A stretch of DNA of 38,123 nt from Duncaniella muris. Its GTDB lineage: Bacteria > Bacteroidota > Bacteroidia > Bacteroidales > Muribaculaceae. Each line of letters begins with the position of its first letter. The stretch's first letter is position 1. Positions 6,525 through 15,996 of this stretch are shown here, in pieces. The position numbers and the translations under genes are program-made. The DNA lies in NCBI RefSeq assembly GCF_003024805.1, contig NZ_PUEC01000030.1:1-38123 (forward strand), written 5' to 3'. The notes beneath the pieces are model-generated. The model was not told where the DNA came from. It searched no databases and saw only the letters and a program-made list of their open reading frames with translations.

Positions 6525-8588
6525 TTGCCTCTCCCGCTCATTCCTCTTCTGCCATTTACCGTTGCGTTTATAACCGGTATCCTTCTGCAGGGGTGTGGTA
6601 TGGGCGGATTTTTTATGTTCCTACTTACAGCCGGAGCCTTCGCTGCGGCTGTTCTGCGCCGTTACAGCATCTCGATACTCCTGATCGCGATGACTCTTGG
6701 CTGCTTGGACAGCGAACTTCATGCTCCGCCGCAATTGCCTACGGAGTTCAGCCAACATTCATACTGCTTTTCAGGTGTCACCACTGAAGTACGCCGTTTC
6801 GAGCCCACACAGACTCTGATTGTCAAGATCGACTCCTGCAACGGCCACGCAATCCGGCCTTTCAGAGTCAAAGTCTCGGTGCCGTCATCAGTACCTACTG
6901 TCGATGAACGATGGCGCATACATTTTCCGGCAAAACTTGACAACATTGAATATGACCCAGATCTCCCAGATGAAATCGACTACAATTCATCTCTACGGCG
7001 CAGCGGAGTCATAGGCCAAGCATTGATTTCGCCTGACAGCCTCAGAATCATTCAGCCGGAGCCGGGACTTTTAAACACCATCCGCAGACAGCACGAAAAA
7101 ATCACACTCCTTATAGCTGCCTCAGCGCTGACTGACAAGACTCAGGGATTTCTGAACGCCGCTCTCACAGGAGACCGCTCAATGCTGACAGCAGAGACTC
7201 GCGAGATCTTTTCCATAACCGGGCTCTCTCACATACTGGCTCTCAGCGGGCTGCACGTAGGCATAATCGCACTTATAATTTCACTTGTACTTCTGCCTCT
7301 CCGACTTACCGGACTGAACAATCTACGCACAATACTCACAATAATCCTCCTGTGGATGTTCGCAATAATGACGGGACTGAGCCCGTCTGTGGTACGCGCT
7401 GTGATAATGGCATCGGTCCTTCTGATCTCCGCTATGCTCCAGCGGGTTCGCGCACCGTTCAACTCGCTATGCCTTGCAGCACTGCTGATATTACTTTTTA
7501 CTCCTCAGGCCATCTATTCGATCGGCTTCCAGCTATCTTTTCTTGCCGTTATATCCATATTGCTGTTTGCTGAGAAGATCAACCCGTTCAGCCGCCGCAA
7601 CGCCATAGCATACACTTTCGCCACATATCCGGCAGTAACTCTAGCCGCCCTGCTCGGAACCGGGATAGTCAGCGCTTACTATTTCAACATTATACCTGTC
7701 TATGCACTTCCTGTCAATTTCATCAGCGCGTTGCTGCTGCCGCTAATTCTTGGCGGTGGTATCGTACTTCTTTCAGCCAATGCCGCCGGCCTTCAATGGC
7801 TCTGGCTTGCAGACTGCGTTGACTCGCTTTACAGTATAATCCTCTCGGCCTCAACCTTTGCAAGCACCCTTCCCGGAGCTGTTGCCGACGGCATCCTACT
7901 CCACCCTTTCACTATAGCCGCATGGTTTGTCACTCTTGCAGCATTTGCCATCTGGCTCTACAGGCGCAGACCGGCCGGGCTCGCTGCAACAATTATGCTC
8001 TCAGTCTTCACCGTCTTCATCACGGCCTCATTCCGATGCAATGCCGGCCATGGCGCAGAACTCTACATTCCACGTACAGGCCGACAGACGTCAGTCATTA
8101 TACGCCATGACAATACTCTGGTCTTCGCCACAACAACCCGAAACCATGAATCCGGGGATATTATTGACAGTTATACACAAAAATACAGACTTTTCATGCT
8201 CAAACGTGGCATTGACTCAATACGCCAGCTCCCGGCTCATTGCCACTCCGGGCTGTTCTCCAGACACGACAACCTACTTACATTCCGGACTCATTCCGGC
8301 AGATCTACTTCCAGTTCCGCCGACAGCCTCTTGACAATTCTAATGGTTTACGACAAATCACATGTCTCTGACTGTGACCGACACATCAGCTATGCACTTG
8401 TGTGCAACGGTTTCCGCGGCGACATCAGAGATCTCGCCGCGGAGATCAGACCTGATACAATACTCCTTAGCGCCGATCTGAACCGCAGGCGACATGACCG
8501 CTACCGTCAGGAACTGACCGAAGCCGACATACCACACAGATCACTGCGCAACACTCCATTTTCAATAATCCTTAAGCCAATCCACTGA
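6525..8588 (+). CDS. comEC: ComEC/Rec2-family DNA uptake channel protein
   Basis: ComEC forms the inner-membrane channel for single-stranded DNA in natural transformation. The hallmark block GLSHILALSGLHVGIIALI is present, preceded by an OB-like extracytoplasmic region (about 65-200) and followed by many hydrophobic helices to about residue 520. The C-terminal 160 residues lie where a metallo-beta-lactamase domain occurs in some ComEC proteins, but no HxHxDH motif is visible. I chose TTG 6525, 28 nt after the aroE stop, because it leads straight into the first helix (687 residues). The ATG at 6444 lies within aroE. The start is uncertain. Confidence 0.85.
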   Translation: MPLPLIPLLPFTVAFITGILLQGCGMGGFFMFLLTAGAFAAAVLRRYSISILLIAMTLGCLDSELHAPPQLPTEFSQHSYCFSGVTTEVRRFEPTQTLIVKIDSCNGHAIRPFRVKVSVPSSVPTVDERWRIHFPAKLDNIEYDPDLPDEIDYNSSLRRSGVIGQALISPDSLRIIQPEPGLLNTIRRQHEKITLLIAASALTDKTQGFLNAALTGDRSMLTAETREIFSITGLSHILALSGLHVGIIALIISLVLLPLRLTGLNNLRTILTIILLWMFAIMTGLSPSVVRAVIMASVLLISAMLQRVRAPFNSLCLAALLILLFTPQAIYSIGFQLSFLAVISILLFAEKINPFSRRNAIAYTFATYPAVTLAALLGTGIVSAYYFNIIPVYALPVNFISALLLPLILGGGIVLLSANAAGLQWLWLADCVDSLYSIILSASTFASTLPGAVADGILLHPFTIAAWFVTLAAFAIWLYRRRPAGLAATIMLSVFTVFITASFRCNAGHGAELYIPRTGRQTSVIIRHDNTLVFATTTRNHESGDIIDSYTQKYRLFMLKRGIDSIRQLPAHCHSGLFSRHDNLLTFRTHSGRSTSSSADSLLTILMVYDKSHVSDCDRHISYALVCNGFRGDIRDLAAEIRPDTILLSADLNRRRHDRYRQELTEADIPHRSLRNTPFSIILKPIH

Positions 8589-8907
8589 CCATTAGACTCC
8601 GACAGCGGTCTGTAACCGGCTTCCTTCATCAGTTCATCCCAATTTTCAGGGAGCTCGATCTTTAAGTGGAATATCCTCCGGCGCAGACTTGTCACCGAAC
8701 TCACAGCTGAGATTACACAAATTGGGGAATGGGGCCCTACCGGCTTCTGTCATAGACATTGCGACGATTGTGCCACACATTTTTTGATCAGTATTTTTGT
8801 TTTTCATCTCGTTTTTAATAATTTTGCATTTATAAGTCTGTCATGCTGTTATATGCCATCCAGACATAGAAAACACTATTCTCAGCCAATAAATCACATT
8901 TGAATTT
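8589..8907. other. Intergenic region before the creD pair
   Basis: No supported plus-strand gene lies in these 319 bp. On the minus strand, 8507-8704 holds a 65-codon open frame overlapping the end of comEC. Part of it reads like protein (LKIELPENWDELMKEAGYRPL), but it begins with GTG, has no promoter and I recognise no family. The right third holds a good Bacteroidales promoter. Confidence 0.5.
8796..8826 (+). promoter_or_regulatory. Promoter of the creD pair
   Basis: TTTG at 8796-8799, a 19-bp spacer and TAATTTTG at 8819-8826 fit the Bacteroidales consensus. The first start codon follows about 80 nt downstream. Confidence 0.7.
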
Positions 8908-9558
8908 ATGGAATCACAAACCACTCAGAACATGAACCCGCAAATGGCCCAGGCGCCGAAGCTTCCAACCATCCCGGAACCAAAATATACCATGCGCTGG
9001 CTTGGACTACAGACCCTTTTTGTGCTCGGAATCTCGATCATATTCACCATGATCGCATCCGGGATAGACAGTCTCGCGGAATCACGCGCCGAACTGACCC
9101 TTCTGAGTGAAGCGGCAAGCACACTGGTCTGCAACTCGACAGGCTACTGCTTTGCCATAACGGCAATCTCGCTGCTGTCACTGACACTTATTGAAATCAG
9201 ATACCGCAAGACTGTCAACTATCTGCAATATGGACTGACAGGCTGCGCGCTCTGCCTGTTCTTCCTCCTGTTGCTCGCTATGGCCGAAAAAATGCCGTTC
9301 TACATCGCTTACGCAATTGTGACAGCCATGACAGTAGGCCTTATAGGCACATTTGTCAAAGGAATTATGGCCTATACTAAAGCAGTTGTCCTGACTGCGG
9401 GCATTCTGATTGTGGAATACGGCATCATACTCCTTCTTCTCTACATGGGCTCGATGGCCCTGCTGATTGGCAGTCTGTCACTGTTCGTGATTCTGGCCAT
9501 AGCCATGTATTTTACACTCAAACTAAAAGTGATAAACCGGGAACTAACAATACAGTGA
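8908..9558 (+). CDS. CreD-like membrane protein lacking the periplasmic domain
   Basis: The 216-residue product has a short Pro-rich cytoplasmic tail, a first helix (about 33-52), a short linker ending SLAESRAELTLLSEA, and then five or six helices (about 78-210). The latter align by eye with the C-terminal membrane half of CreD, including ETL/RP-like IEIRYRKTVNYLQYGLTGCALCLFFLLLLAMAE and the closing LIGSLSLFVILAIAMYFTLKLK. The large domain normally found between helix 1 and helix 2 is absent. It is followed after 7 nt by a full-length CreD, so the two are cotranscribed. A duplication with internal deletion is my inference. Function is unknown. Confidence 0.75.
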   Translation: MESQTTQNMNPQMAQAPKLPTIPEPKYTMRWLGLQTLFVLGISIIFTMIASGIDSLAESRAELTLLSEAASTLVCNSTGYCFAITAISLLSLTLIEIRYRKTVNYLQYGLTGCALCLFFLLLLAMAEKMPFYIAYAIVTAMTVGLIGTFVKGIMAYTKAVVLTAGILIVEYGIILLLLYMGSMALLIGSLSLFVILAIAMYFTLKLKVINRELTIQ

Positions 9559-9565
9559 CAAAGCA

Positions 9566-10828
9566 ATGAGCAATCTGCCACCACGCATTACACCTCCGCC
9601 ATTGCCGGTATTCACGCCTCAGCCCCCTTCAGCCAAACCAAACCGACCTTCCGGACCAGACATGTCAGTCGGACTGAAGATAGTCCTGATGGGGCTGCTC
9701 TGCTGTGTGCTCATGATCGGCGCTATTGCAATATGGCTGATGGCCTATGACCGCAATACAACCAGTGCGGATGTCTCACAGGATATTGTCGGGCAATGGG
9801 GCGAAAAGACATATATTGACGGCCCCTTTCTTGCAATCGAGCCGGACACCGACAGTCTTAGACCTGCCGGTATTGTCCCGGTAGCGCTTAACGTGAACGC
9901 CAACGTAGAAACCATGTCGCTTCACCGCGGCATCTATGAAGCGGAAGTATTCACAGCTGCCATCAGCATGAAAGGTCACTTCAGATCGTCAGATTTCAAA
10001 CGTTTTGAGTCCGATTCAATAACAGTCAAAATCGACATTGATCCGCACAACGTAACCGAAACAAGCCCGCTGAAGATCGGTGACACCACATATGCCTGGA
10101 GCCGTTCGGATTCGAGCCTTCATGCATGTATCCCTATAGCCGATCTTGATAAAATCGAAGATGTCCCGTTCAGCACCTCGATAAAAGCGCGCGGATCAGG
10201 CGGATTTTTCATCATGCCGTCTGCTGACACAAACACTATAACCATCATCGGAAATGCCACCAATCCTTCATTCAGCAGAGAGCAATTGCCGGTCAGCCGC
10301 AAGGTAGGCAAAGACGGCTTCTCAGCCAGATGGGAGATACGGCATACTGTCGGCGGCTACAACGTGTGTGAATACGTCGGTGCCGATTTTCTCCTCGGTG
10401 TCGACCGCTATCAGAAAGTATGCCGTGCCATAAAATATGCATTCATAATCATCATTCTGACTTTTTTCAGCGTATTTTTCACGGAGACCACCATGCACCG
10501 CCCAATACCGATGTTCAATTACTTCCTCATCGGTGTGGCTCTGATCCTGTTCTACTCTCTGCTGCTGGGACTGTCAGAACACATGTCATTCGGAGCAAGC
10601 TATCTGATAGCCGCAGTCATGACCATAACCCTGATCACATGCTACATGTGGAAGATGCTCGGCTCAAAAGCTGTCGGCCTTGCCATCTGCGGTGTGCTCT
10701 CTATAATGTATGGTTTCTGCTATGTGATGCTATGCATCTCGACCTACGCACTTCTGTTCGGAAGCCTGCTGCTGTTCGTGGCACTTGCCGCAACCATGTA
10801 TGGATCACTGAAAATTCAATATCGGTAA
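9566..10828 (+). CDS. creD: Inner membrane protein CreD
   Basis: CreD is an inner-membrane protein linked in enterobacteria to the CreBC regulon and envelope stress; its molecular activity is not established. The 420-residue product has a Pro-rich cytoplasmic tail, one helix (about 35-60), a periplasmic domain (about 62-285) with NPSFSREQLPVSRKVGKDGFSARWEI, and a C-terminal bundle of about six helices. The bundle carries the family segments FTETTMHRPIPMFNYFLIGVAL, FYSLLLGLSEH and YALLFGSLLLFVALAATM. The length is close to E. coli CreD. It is second in a two-gene unit behind the shortened paralogue and ends at a strong terminator. No CreBC-like regulators are present here. Confidence 0.9.
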   Translation: MSNLPPRITPPPLPVFTPQPPSAKPNRPSGPDMSVGLKIVLMGLLCCVLMIGAIAIWLMAYDRNTTSADVSQDIVGQWGEKTYIDGPFLAIEPDTDSLRPAGIVPVALNVNANVETMSLHRGIYEAEVFTAAISMKGHFRSSDFKRFESDSITVKIDIDPHNVTETSPLKIGDTTYAWSRSDSSLHACIPIADLDKIEDVPFSTSIKARGSGGFFIMPSADTNTITIIGNATNPSFSREQLPVSRKVGKDGFSARWEIRHTVGGYNVCEYVGADFLLGVDRYQKVCRAIKYAFIIIILTFFSVFFTETTMHRPIPMFNYFLIGVALILFYSLLLGLSEHMSFGASYLIAAVMTITLITCYMWKMLGSKAVGLAICGVLSIMYGFCYVMLCISTYALLFGSLLLFVALAATMYGSLKIQYR

Positions 10829-10854
10829 AAACGCTCACAATCAACAAAAAAACC

Positions 10855-10896
10855 ACAGCGGCCACCGGTTATATGCCGGCGACCGCTGTATTTTTT
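10855..10896 (+). terminator. Terminator after creD
   Basis: ACAGCGG (10855-10861) pairs with CCGCTGT (10883-10889), and inside this CCGG pairs with CCGG across a 3x3 mismatch and a 7-nt loop. The stem is followed by A and six Ts (10891-10896). It can also act on folK transcripts from the other strand, though the upstream A-run there is shorter. Confidence 0.8.
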
Positions 10897-10940
10897 ATAT
10901 CTGGGTGCATTTCCGGAATATCCGGTCCGCAAAGTTCATA

Positions 10941-11345
10941 TCATAATGTCTCATATGCCCCTTTGGCAAGAAGCTCACGATATCCGCAATTGAAATAGTG
11001 CCGCTCAAAATCCTTGGGCCTCAGAATATGCTCGTTCCAGATCACAAGATCGAGATCTATTTTGATCATGCCTTTCAATGTATCCTCCATTGTGCGTCCA
11101 CACTCGGCTTCCCACTCTTTCAGATATTTCACTATAGTCTCACGGTCATGAGAAGTGTAACCATGTACAACAGCATTGAAATACGGTTCATCCTTGCCGT
11201 TGAAAGCCTCAGATTCATAGACCGATGAAGCCGAAGCGTTTTCTAAATAGCCGAGCAGATGCTCGATGGCCTGCCCGATCTGACAGCTGCGGTCTGCGGT
11301 ATTGCTTCCGAGTCCGACCGTACAGGAATTAAGGTTCTCGATCAT
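10941..11345 (-). CDS. folK: HPPK-like pyrophosphokinase (FolK)
   Basis: FolK transfers pyrophosphate from ATP to 6-hydroxymethyl-dihydropterin in folate synthesis. The 134-residue protein shows VGLGSNTADR near the N-terminus, SSVYESEAFN, PYFNAVV and the magnesium-binding region CGRTMEDTLKGMIKIDLDLVIWN, where D-x-D is kept. It is shorter than E. coli FolK (about 160) and lacks the usual gpR-T-I-D-L-D wording, so it is divergent. Its ATG overlaps the tex stop by 4 nt. Other folate genes in the window (pabABC, folA, thyA) support the role, though some Bacteroidetes have more than one HPPK-like protein. Confidence 0.8.
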   Translation of the reverse strand: MIENLNSCTVGLGSNTADRSCQIGQAIEHLLGYLENASASSVYESEAFNGKDEPYFNAVVHGYTSHDRETIVKYLKEWEAECGRTMEDTLKGMIKIDLDLVIWNEHILRPKDFERHYFNCGYRELLAKGAYETL

Positions 11346-13480
11346 TGTGCGACTCCTTTCATGGTCAGAGCTATGCGGCCACGTGATGTATCTATGTCCA
11401 TCACTCTCACTCTGACGTTCTGCCCGATGCTGACTACTTCAGAAGGAGAGGAAATGAAACGCTCGCTGAGTTGAGAAATATGTATCAGGCCGTTTTCCTT
11501 CATGCCGAGATCAACAAACACACCGAAGGCAGTTATATTGTTGACCTTTCCGGTAAGCTCCTGGCCTATATGTAGGTCATCTATCGTTCTGACAGAATCA
11601 TCATAAGGCGTCTCTTCTACTGTCTCACGCGGATCCCGGCCAGGCTTCTCAAGTTCCAGAATGATATCAGTGAGCGTCGGAAGACCGACTTCTTTTGTCA
11701 CATAACGGTCAAGCTCAATACTGTGGAGCAGATTGCGGTCACGGGCAAGACGAGCCACATCGGCCTTGGCATCAAAGGCTATCTGTTCTACCAGTTCATA
11801 GCGTTCAGGGTGAACACCCGTGTTGTCAAGCGGATTAGGCGCTCCAGGAATGCGCAGGAAGCCTGCACACTGCTGAAAAGCCTTCTCTCCCATACGTGGC
11901 ACCTGAAGCAATTGGTCACGAGAAGTAAAATCGCCATTTTCAGCACGATATTTCACTATGTTGGCAGCCAGCGACGGGCCAATGCCTGAGACATAAGACA
12001 GCAACTGCCTGGATGCGGTGTTGACATTCACACCGACTGTATTCACACAGCTTTCAACCACATAGTCCAGCGAATCCTTGAGCTTAGTCTGGTTGACAGC
12101 ATGCTGATACTGCCCTACACCGATCGACTTCGGATCAATCTTCACAAGTTCGGCCAGTGGGTCGATCAGGCGGCGACCGATCGATACAGCTCCACGCACA
12201 GTGACATCTTCATTCGGGAATTCCTCGCGAGCGACTTCAGAGGCCGAATAGACCGATGCCCCGTTTTCATTCACCATAAACAACTGCACCTTGCGAGGCA
12301 ACATCACATCACGGATAAAGCGTTCCGTCTCTCGTCCGGCAGTGCCGTTCCCGATAGCTATGGCGTCAATCCGATAGCGATCCACATAAAAACAAAGGGC
12401 ATCGGCAGCTCCGACAAAGTCATTGGCCGGAGGCGTGGGATAGATGACATCATGCTGAAGCAGATTGCCCTGCTCGTCAAGCACCACAAGTTTGCAGCCT
12501 GTGCGGAAACCGGGATCTATAGCAAGCACGCGCTTGCGACCGAGCGGAGCCGCCATCAGGAGCTGGCGCACATTGTCGGCAAACATCTGTATGGCCGCAT
12601 CATCGCTCTTTTCTTTGGTGGCAGCAGCCACTTCATTTTCTATCGATGGCCTCATCAGACGACGGTAACCGTCCTTTACAGCACCGCGCACTAGAGACGC
12701 ACACTCTTCCGATGCGCCCGAACGGACAAACATACGAGAAAGACGGTCAATCATTTCATCGTCATCAATCGTAATCGACACCTTGAGAATTTCTTCCTCT
12801 TCTCCACGGCGCATGGCGAGATAACGGTGAGAATTGCAGGTCCTCAATGGCTCGGAGAAGTTGAAATAGTTCTGATAATTCTTCCCCTCATCTTCCTTAC
12901 CGGCAATCACTTTGGAATTGATGACAGCCGAACGCTGATAACGTGATCTGACAAGATTCCTTGCTTTCTCGCTCTCGCTTACCCATTCGGCAATTATATC
13001 GGATGCTCCGGCCAGAGCCGCGCTTATGCTTCCGGCTTCCTTTGCAAATTTTTTGGCCTGCTTCTCAACATCAGTCGAGTTCTGAGCCATGATTATTTTA
13101 GCCAAAGGCTCAAGCCCAAGAGCTCGCGCAGCTTGCGCACGGGTGTTGCGTTTAGGTTTATACGGAAGATATATATCCTCCAGAGCCACCGGATCAAGTG
13201 TCTCGTTTATACGCTCTTCAAGTTCAGCCGTCAGCGCGCCGCGCTCGCGGATCACGTCAAGGATATATTCCTTACGCTTGTCAAGTTCGGAAAGTTCCTG
13301 ATGGCGCTTCTGAACGGCATGGACTGTCACTTCGTCCATCCCTCCGGTTGCTTCTTTTCGATAACGGGCAATGAAAGGAATAGTAGCTCCTTCATCCAGC
13401 AGGCGAAGACATGCCGCCACATGCTTACGCAGATGGGTGCCGAGTTCGGCAGTAATTACATTGGCGTGTACGTTGGCCAT
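11342..13480 (-). CDS. tex: Tex-family S1 RNA-binding protein
   Basis: Tex is a conserved nucleic-acid-binding protein related to eukaryotic Spt6, implicated in transcription and RNA turnover. The 712-residue protein has the helical N-terminus with TIPFIARYRKEATGGMDE, and DIYLPYKPKRNTRAQAARALGLEPLA. A YqgF/RuvC-like domain follows (ATPGxR-type block AIDPGFRTGCKLVVLD, then AIGNGTAGRETE), then the helix-hairpin-helix region (VNVNTASRQLLSYVSGIGPSLAANIV). A C-terminal S1 domain (about 640-708, GKVNNITAFGVFVDLGMKENGLIHISQL) ends the protein. Its start overlaps the upstream phosphoesterase stop as TAATG, and its stop overlaps folK, so the three are coupled. Confidence 0.95.
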   Translation of the reverse strand: MANVHANVITAELGTHLRKHVAACLRLLDEGATIPFIARYRKEATGGMDEVTVHAVQKRHQELSELDKRKEYILDVIRERGALTAELEERINETLDPVALEDIYLPYKPKRNTRAQAARALGLEPLAKIIMAQNSTDVEKQAKKFAKEAGSISAALAGASDIIAEWVSESEKARNLVRSRYQRSAVINSKVIAGKEDEGKNYQNYFNFSEPLRTCNSHRYLAMRRGEEEEILKVSITIDDDEMIDRLSRMFVRSGASEECASLVRGAVKDGYRRLMRPSIENEVAAATKEKSDDAAIQMFADNVRQLLMAAPLGRKRVLAIDPGFRTGCKLVVLDEQGNLLQHDVIYPTPPANDFVGAADALCFYVDRYRIDAIAIGNGTAGRETERFIRDVMLPRKVQLFMVNENGASVYSASEVAREEFPNEDVTVRGAVSIGRRLIDPLAELVKIDPKSIGVGQYQHAVNQTKLKDSLDYVVESCVNTVGVNVNTASRQLLSYVSGIGPSLAANIVKYRAENGDFTSRDQLLQVPRMGEKAFQQCAGFLRIPGAPNPLDNTGVHPERYELVEQIAFDAKADVARLARDRNLLHSIELDRYVTKEVGLPTLTDIILELEKPGRDPRETVEETPYDDSVRTIDDLHIGQELTGKVNNITAFGVFVDLGMKENGLIHISQLSERFISSPSEVVSIGQNVRVRVMDIDTSRGRIALTMKGVAQ

Positions 13481-14676
13481 TAATGTAGGTTTTTTGCTTT
13501 TTTAAGTGTGAATAGAGTAATCTCAGGTGTGGCTCCGACACGCGCCGGAAATCCGACGGTGCCTGTTCCTATATTGACATATAACTGGTGGCTGCCGTTG
13601 TCATCGGCATAGAGTCCGCCCCATGTCGGATAGCGGTATTTTGCCGGCGACCAGCCGAATATTTCAATCTGCATCGCATGAGTGTGGCCGGAGAGAGAAA
13701 GCGGTATATTTATATCCGGTCTGGATGCGATCGAGTCGACCCAATGAGCAGGATTGTGGGTCAGCAATATCTTGACAACACTGTCTGAGTACTGTGGATA
13801 GGCATCTGAGAGCGATCCATAGACCGGGAAAGGCGGATCTCCTATATTTTCGACTCCGATAACAGCTATTGAATCACCTCCACGGTGCAGCATAACACAT
13901 TCATTAAGCAGAAGACGCCAGCCCATATCCTTCTGCAGCGACTTCATAAGATCCATATTACCCTGCTTCGCTGCCTTATCCGGCCAGGAAGCATAGTCAC
14001 CATAGTCATGATTTCCAAGTATCGACAATACTCCGTCAGGCGCCGAAAGTCTTGAAAGAGGAGCGGCATGAGGAATCAGCTCCGTGCTGCGCGAATTGAC
14101 TATATCGCCTGTAAACACAATCATATCCGCATCCAGAGCGTTGACTCTGTCAGCAAGAGTGGAAACGAAAGATGTGTCCGAGCCAAATGTCCCAACGTGC
14201 AGATCCGAGATCTGGGCAATACGATAGCCGTCAAATCCGTCCGGCAACCCGTCAATACCTATCTCGACTTCATTTACATCAATATGGAACCTATTGATCA
14301 TAGAAGCCCACAGCATCACACCGAGCACACCGACACCGGTCACCGAAGCGATTGCCGAAAGCCATCTGAGCCGTTTGCGTCTGAGCAACTGCGGAATTCT
14401 GGCTGCCAGATCTATGATAACAAAAGCGTATTTTGCGAAATAGACAGATATATATATGTAGATCATCCACATCACAGCCAGCAGAGCGCTCTCTGACGAT
14501 GTGCGTGGCATCAGCAATGCCACAACAATCAATATAAACAGCGCCACCGCGCTCCACAGATGGACCTGTGCCGGAATCCGGCTCCTGAACCGATGCGTCA
14601 GAGCCTTGTAGATATATGTATCAACAAGGAGGTTGACAATAATGGCTATAAGAAGCGGGAACAGTGGAAGACGCAT
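13480..14676 (-). CDS. Membrane-anchored calcineurin-like metallophosphoesterase
   Basis: The 398-residue product has four or five N-terminal transmembrane helices (about 1-130) and a C-terminal metallophosphoesterase domain. The dimetal motifs are clear: QISDLHVG, FTGDIVNS, LGNHDYG, a later LLTHNP and SGHTHAMQ. The C-terminal NIGTGTVGFPARVG is typical of the YkuE-like branch. The substrate is unknown; a phospholipid or nucleotide is possible but nothing shows which. The gene lies between an acyltransferase 54 nt upstream and tex, with which it overlaps by one base, which fits one operon. Confidence 0.9.
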   Translation of the reverse strand: MRLPLFPLLIAIIVNLLVDTYIYKALTHRFRSRIPAQVHLWSAVALFILIVVALLMPRTSSESALLAVMWMIYIYISVYFAKYAFVIIDLAARIPQLLRRKRLRWLSAIASVTGVGVLGVMLWASMINRFHIDVNEVEIGIDGLPDGFDGYRIAQISDLHVGTFGSDTSFVSTLADRVNALDADMIVFTGDIVNSRSTELIPHAAPLSRLSAPDGVLSILGNHDYGDYASWPDKAAKQGNMDLMKSLQKDMGWRLLLNECVMLHRGGDSIAVIGVENIGDPPFPVYGSLSDAYPQYSDSVVKILLTHNPAHWVDSIASRPDINIPLSLSGHTHAMQIEIFGWSPAKYRYPTWGGLYADDNGSHQLYVNIGTGTVGFPARVGATPEITLFTLKKAKNLH

Positions 14677-14730
14677 GGATTAAATTCTACTCTTTTTGAT
14701 TGACTGTTGAATATATCTCTGTATTATCTA

Positions 14731-15900
14731 TCAACAGCTACCGGAGGCAAGAAGTTTGTTGCGTAGCGGATTTGCATACATCATATACATATATGTCCGC
14801 ATGAAATTCCGTTCCTGAGGGGTCACATCAGTGATATCAACCTTGTCAAGCTGCCCTTCGACATATTCGGTGACTTTTGCAATATCTTCTTCCGTATAGC
14901 GGTCACGATACATATCTGAATCAAACGCATGATCATAAGCCACATAGTTGATTGGATAGATTCTATAGCCGCTGTGTATCGAACTGTCTATCTGATGGCA
15001 GATACGGCTCAGAGACTCCTGCTTGTCAGCATCCGCAGGAATAGCTTCAATCATCGGCGAAATGCAGTTTGCAAAAGATATGTGGACACGGCCTTTGTAT
15101 TGCATCAGACCTGTTTCCATCGAGAAAAGATCGTCACGCTTGCTTTTCTTGAATTCCGGATCGCGATGACGGAGCAGGTATTCGCGGGCTTTCAGATAGT
15201 CATTCGGATCATATTCATATGATATGGCTGCCGGACAAATGTTGATTTCGGCCAGATTTTCAGTCAGCGTGCCTCCGCCTGAAAGTCCGAGCATTTTAAG
15301 CACACTTTCCTGAGTGTGGTCGCTCGAATCCTTTGCCCTGCCCTGCCTCTGTGCGATCCAGACGCTTTCATGCTTTTGGGTTATAGCATAATGTATATAG
15401 GATGAAAGCTGGCGCGCCGCATCAAGAGCCTGACGGGTCGGGAGGTTACGTTTGACAATGAAACTTCCGTTGAGCTTCACGAGATGTGTGATCCATTCGT
15501 AAATAAGCAGGTTGTCGCCAATCGCCACTTCTGATGTGGGCATATCACGACGCAGGAAGATCAGATTGATAAACGAGGCATCAAGAACAATATCTCTGTG
15601 ATTTGTTATGAATGTATAACGTTTTGAGGGATCAATTTTTTCCACGCCTGAGGCCGTAACACCGGCTGTGGTTTTCCGTTCAAGTTCATCAAGGAAATCA
15701 GCCATTATCCGTGACTGGAATTCCTGCTTGTTATTGCAGGCAGTCAGCAGGCCTATGAATTGATCATAATCAATGTCAGGAAGAACCCAGCGGATAGCAT
15801 GTTCAAATCCCGGCTCAGATACCATCTTGGCGATAGCTGTCCGAAACTGCTTTTCATCATAAGGGGCTATCTCTGAGAAATCGAAATTATTTGCGTCCAT
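14731..15900 (-). CDS. PlsC/PlsB-like acyltransferase
   Basis: The 389-residue protein carries acyltransferase blocks in order: FITNHRDIVLDASF (the catalytic His-Asp block), GSFIVKRNLPTRQ (the substrate block) and SVWIAQRQGRAKD (third block). It probably acylates a glycerolipid at the membrane. The first block has five residues between His and the second Asp, not the classic four. I start at ATG 15900 (MDANNFDFSE); an in-frame ATG at 15939 would place the start only about 20 nt after the predicted transcription start. A consensus promoter precedes it. It is probably first in an operon with the phosphoesterase, tex and folK. Confidence 0.85.
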   Translation of the reverse strand: MDANNFDFSEIAPYDEKQFRTAIAKMVSEPGFEHAIRWVLPDIDYDQFIGLLTACNNKQEFQSRIMADFLDELERKTTAGVTASGVEKIDPSKRYTFITNHRDIVLDASFINLIFLRRDMPTSEVAIGDNLLIYEWITHLVKLNGSFIVKRNLPTRQALDAARQLSSYIHYAITQKHESVWIAQRQGRAKDSSDHTQESVLKMLGLSGGGTLTENLAEINICPAAISYEYDPNDYLKAREYLLRHRDPEFKKSKRDDLFSMETGLMQYKGRVHISFANCISPMIEAIPADADKQESLSRICHQIDSSIHSGYRIYPINYVAYDHAFDSDMYRDRYTEEDIAKVTEYVEGQLDKVDITDVTPQERNFMRTYMYMMYANPLRNKLLASGSC

Positions 15901-15964
15901 TGCGCTATAGATGGGGTTTATTTTAAGTTTATAAACCAAAAAATAGATGAAACAATACTTGGCT

Positions 15965-15996
15965 CAAAGGTAGATGATTTTAGTGTCACATGCAAA
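15965..15996 (-). promoter_or_regulatory. Promoter of the acyltransferase operon
   Basis: On the minus strand TTTG (complement of 15993-15996), a 20-bp spacer and TACCTTTG (complement of 15965-15972) match the Bacteroidales consensus. The leader to the ATG at 15900 would be about 60 nt. Confidence 0.7.

Noticed and set aside
12101-12694. 197-codon plus-strand frame inside tex
   Set aside because: It is antisense to clearly conserved Tex sequence and shows no family features.
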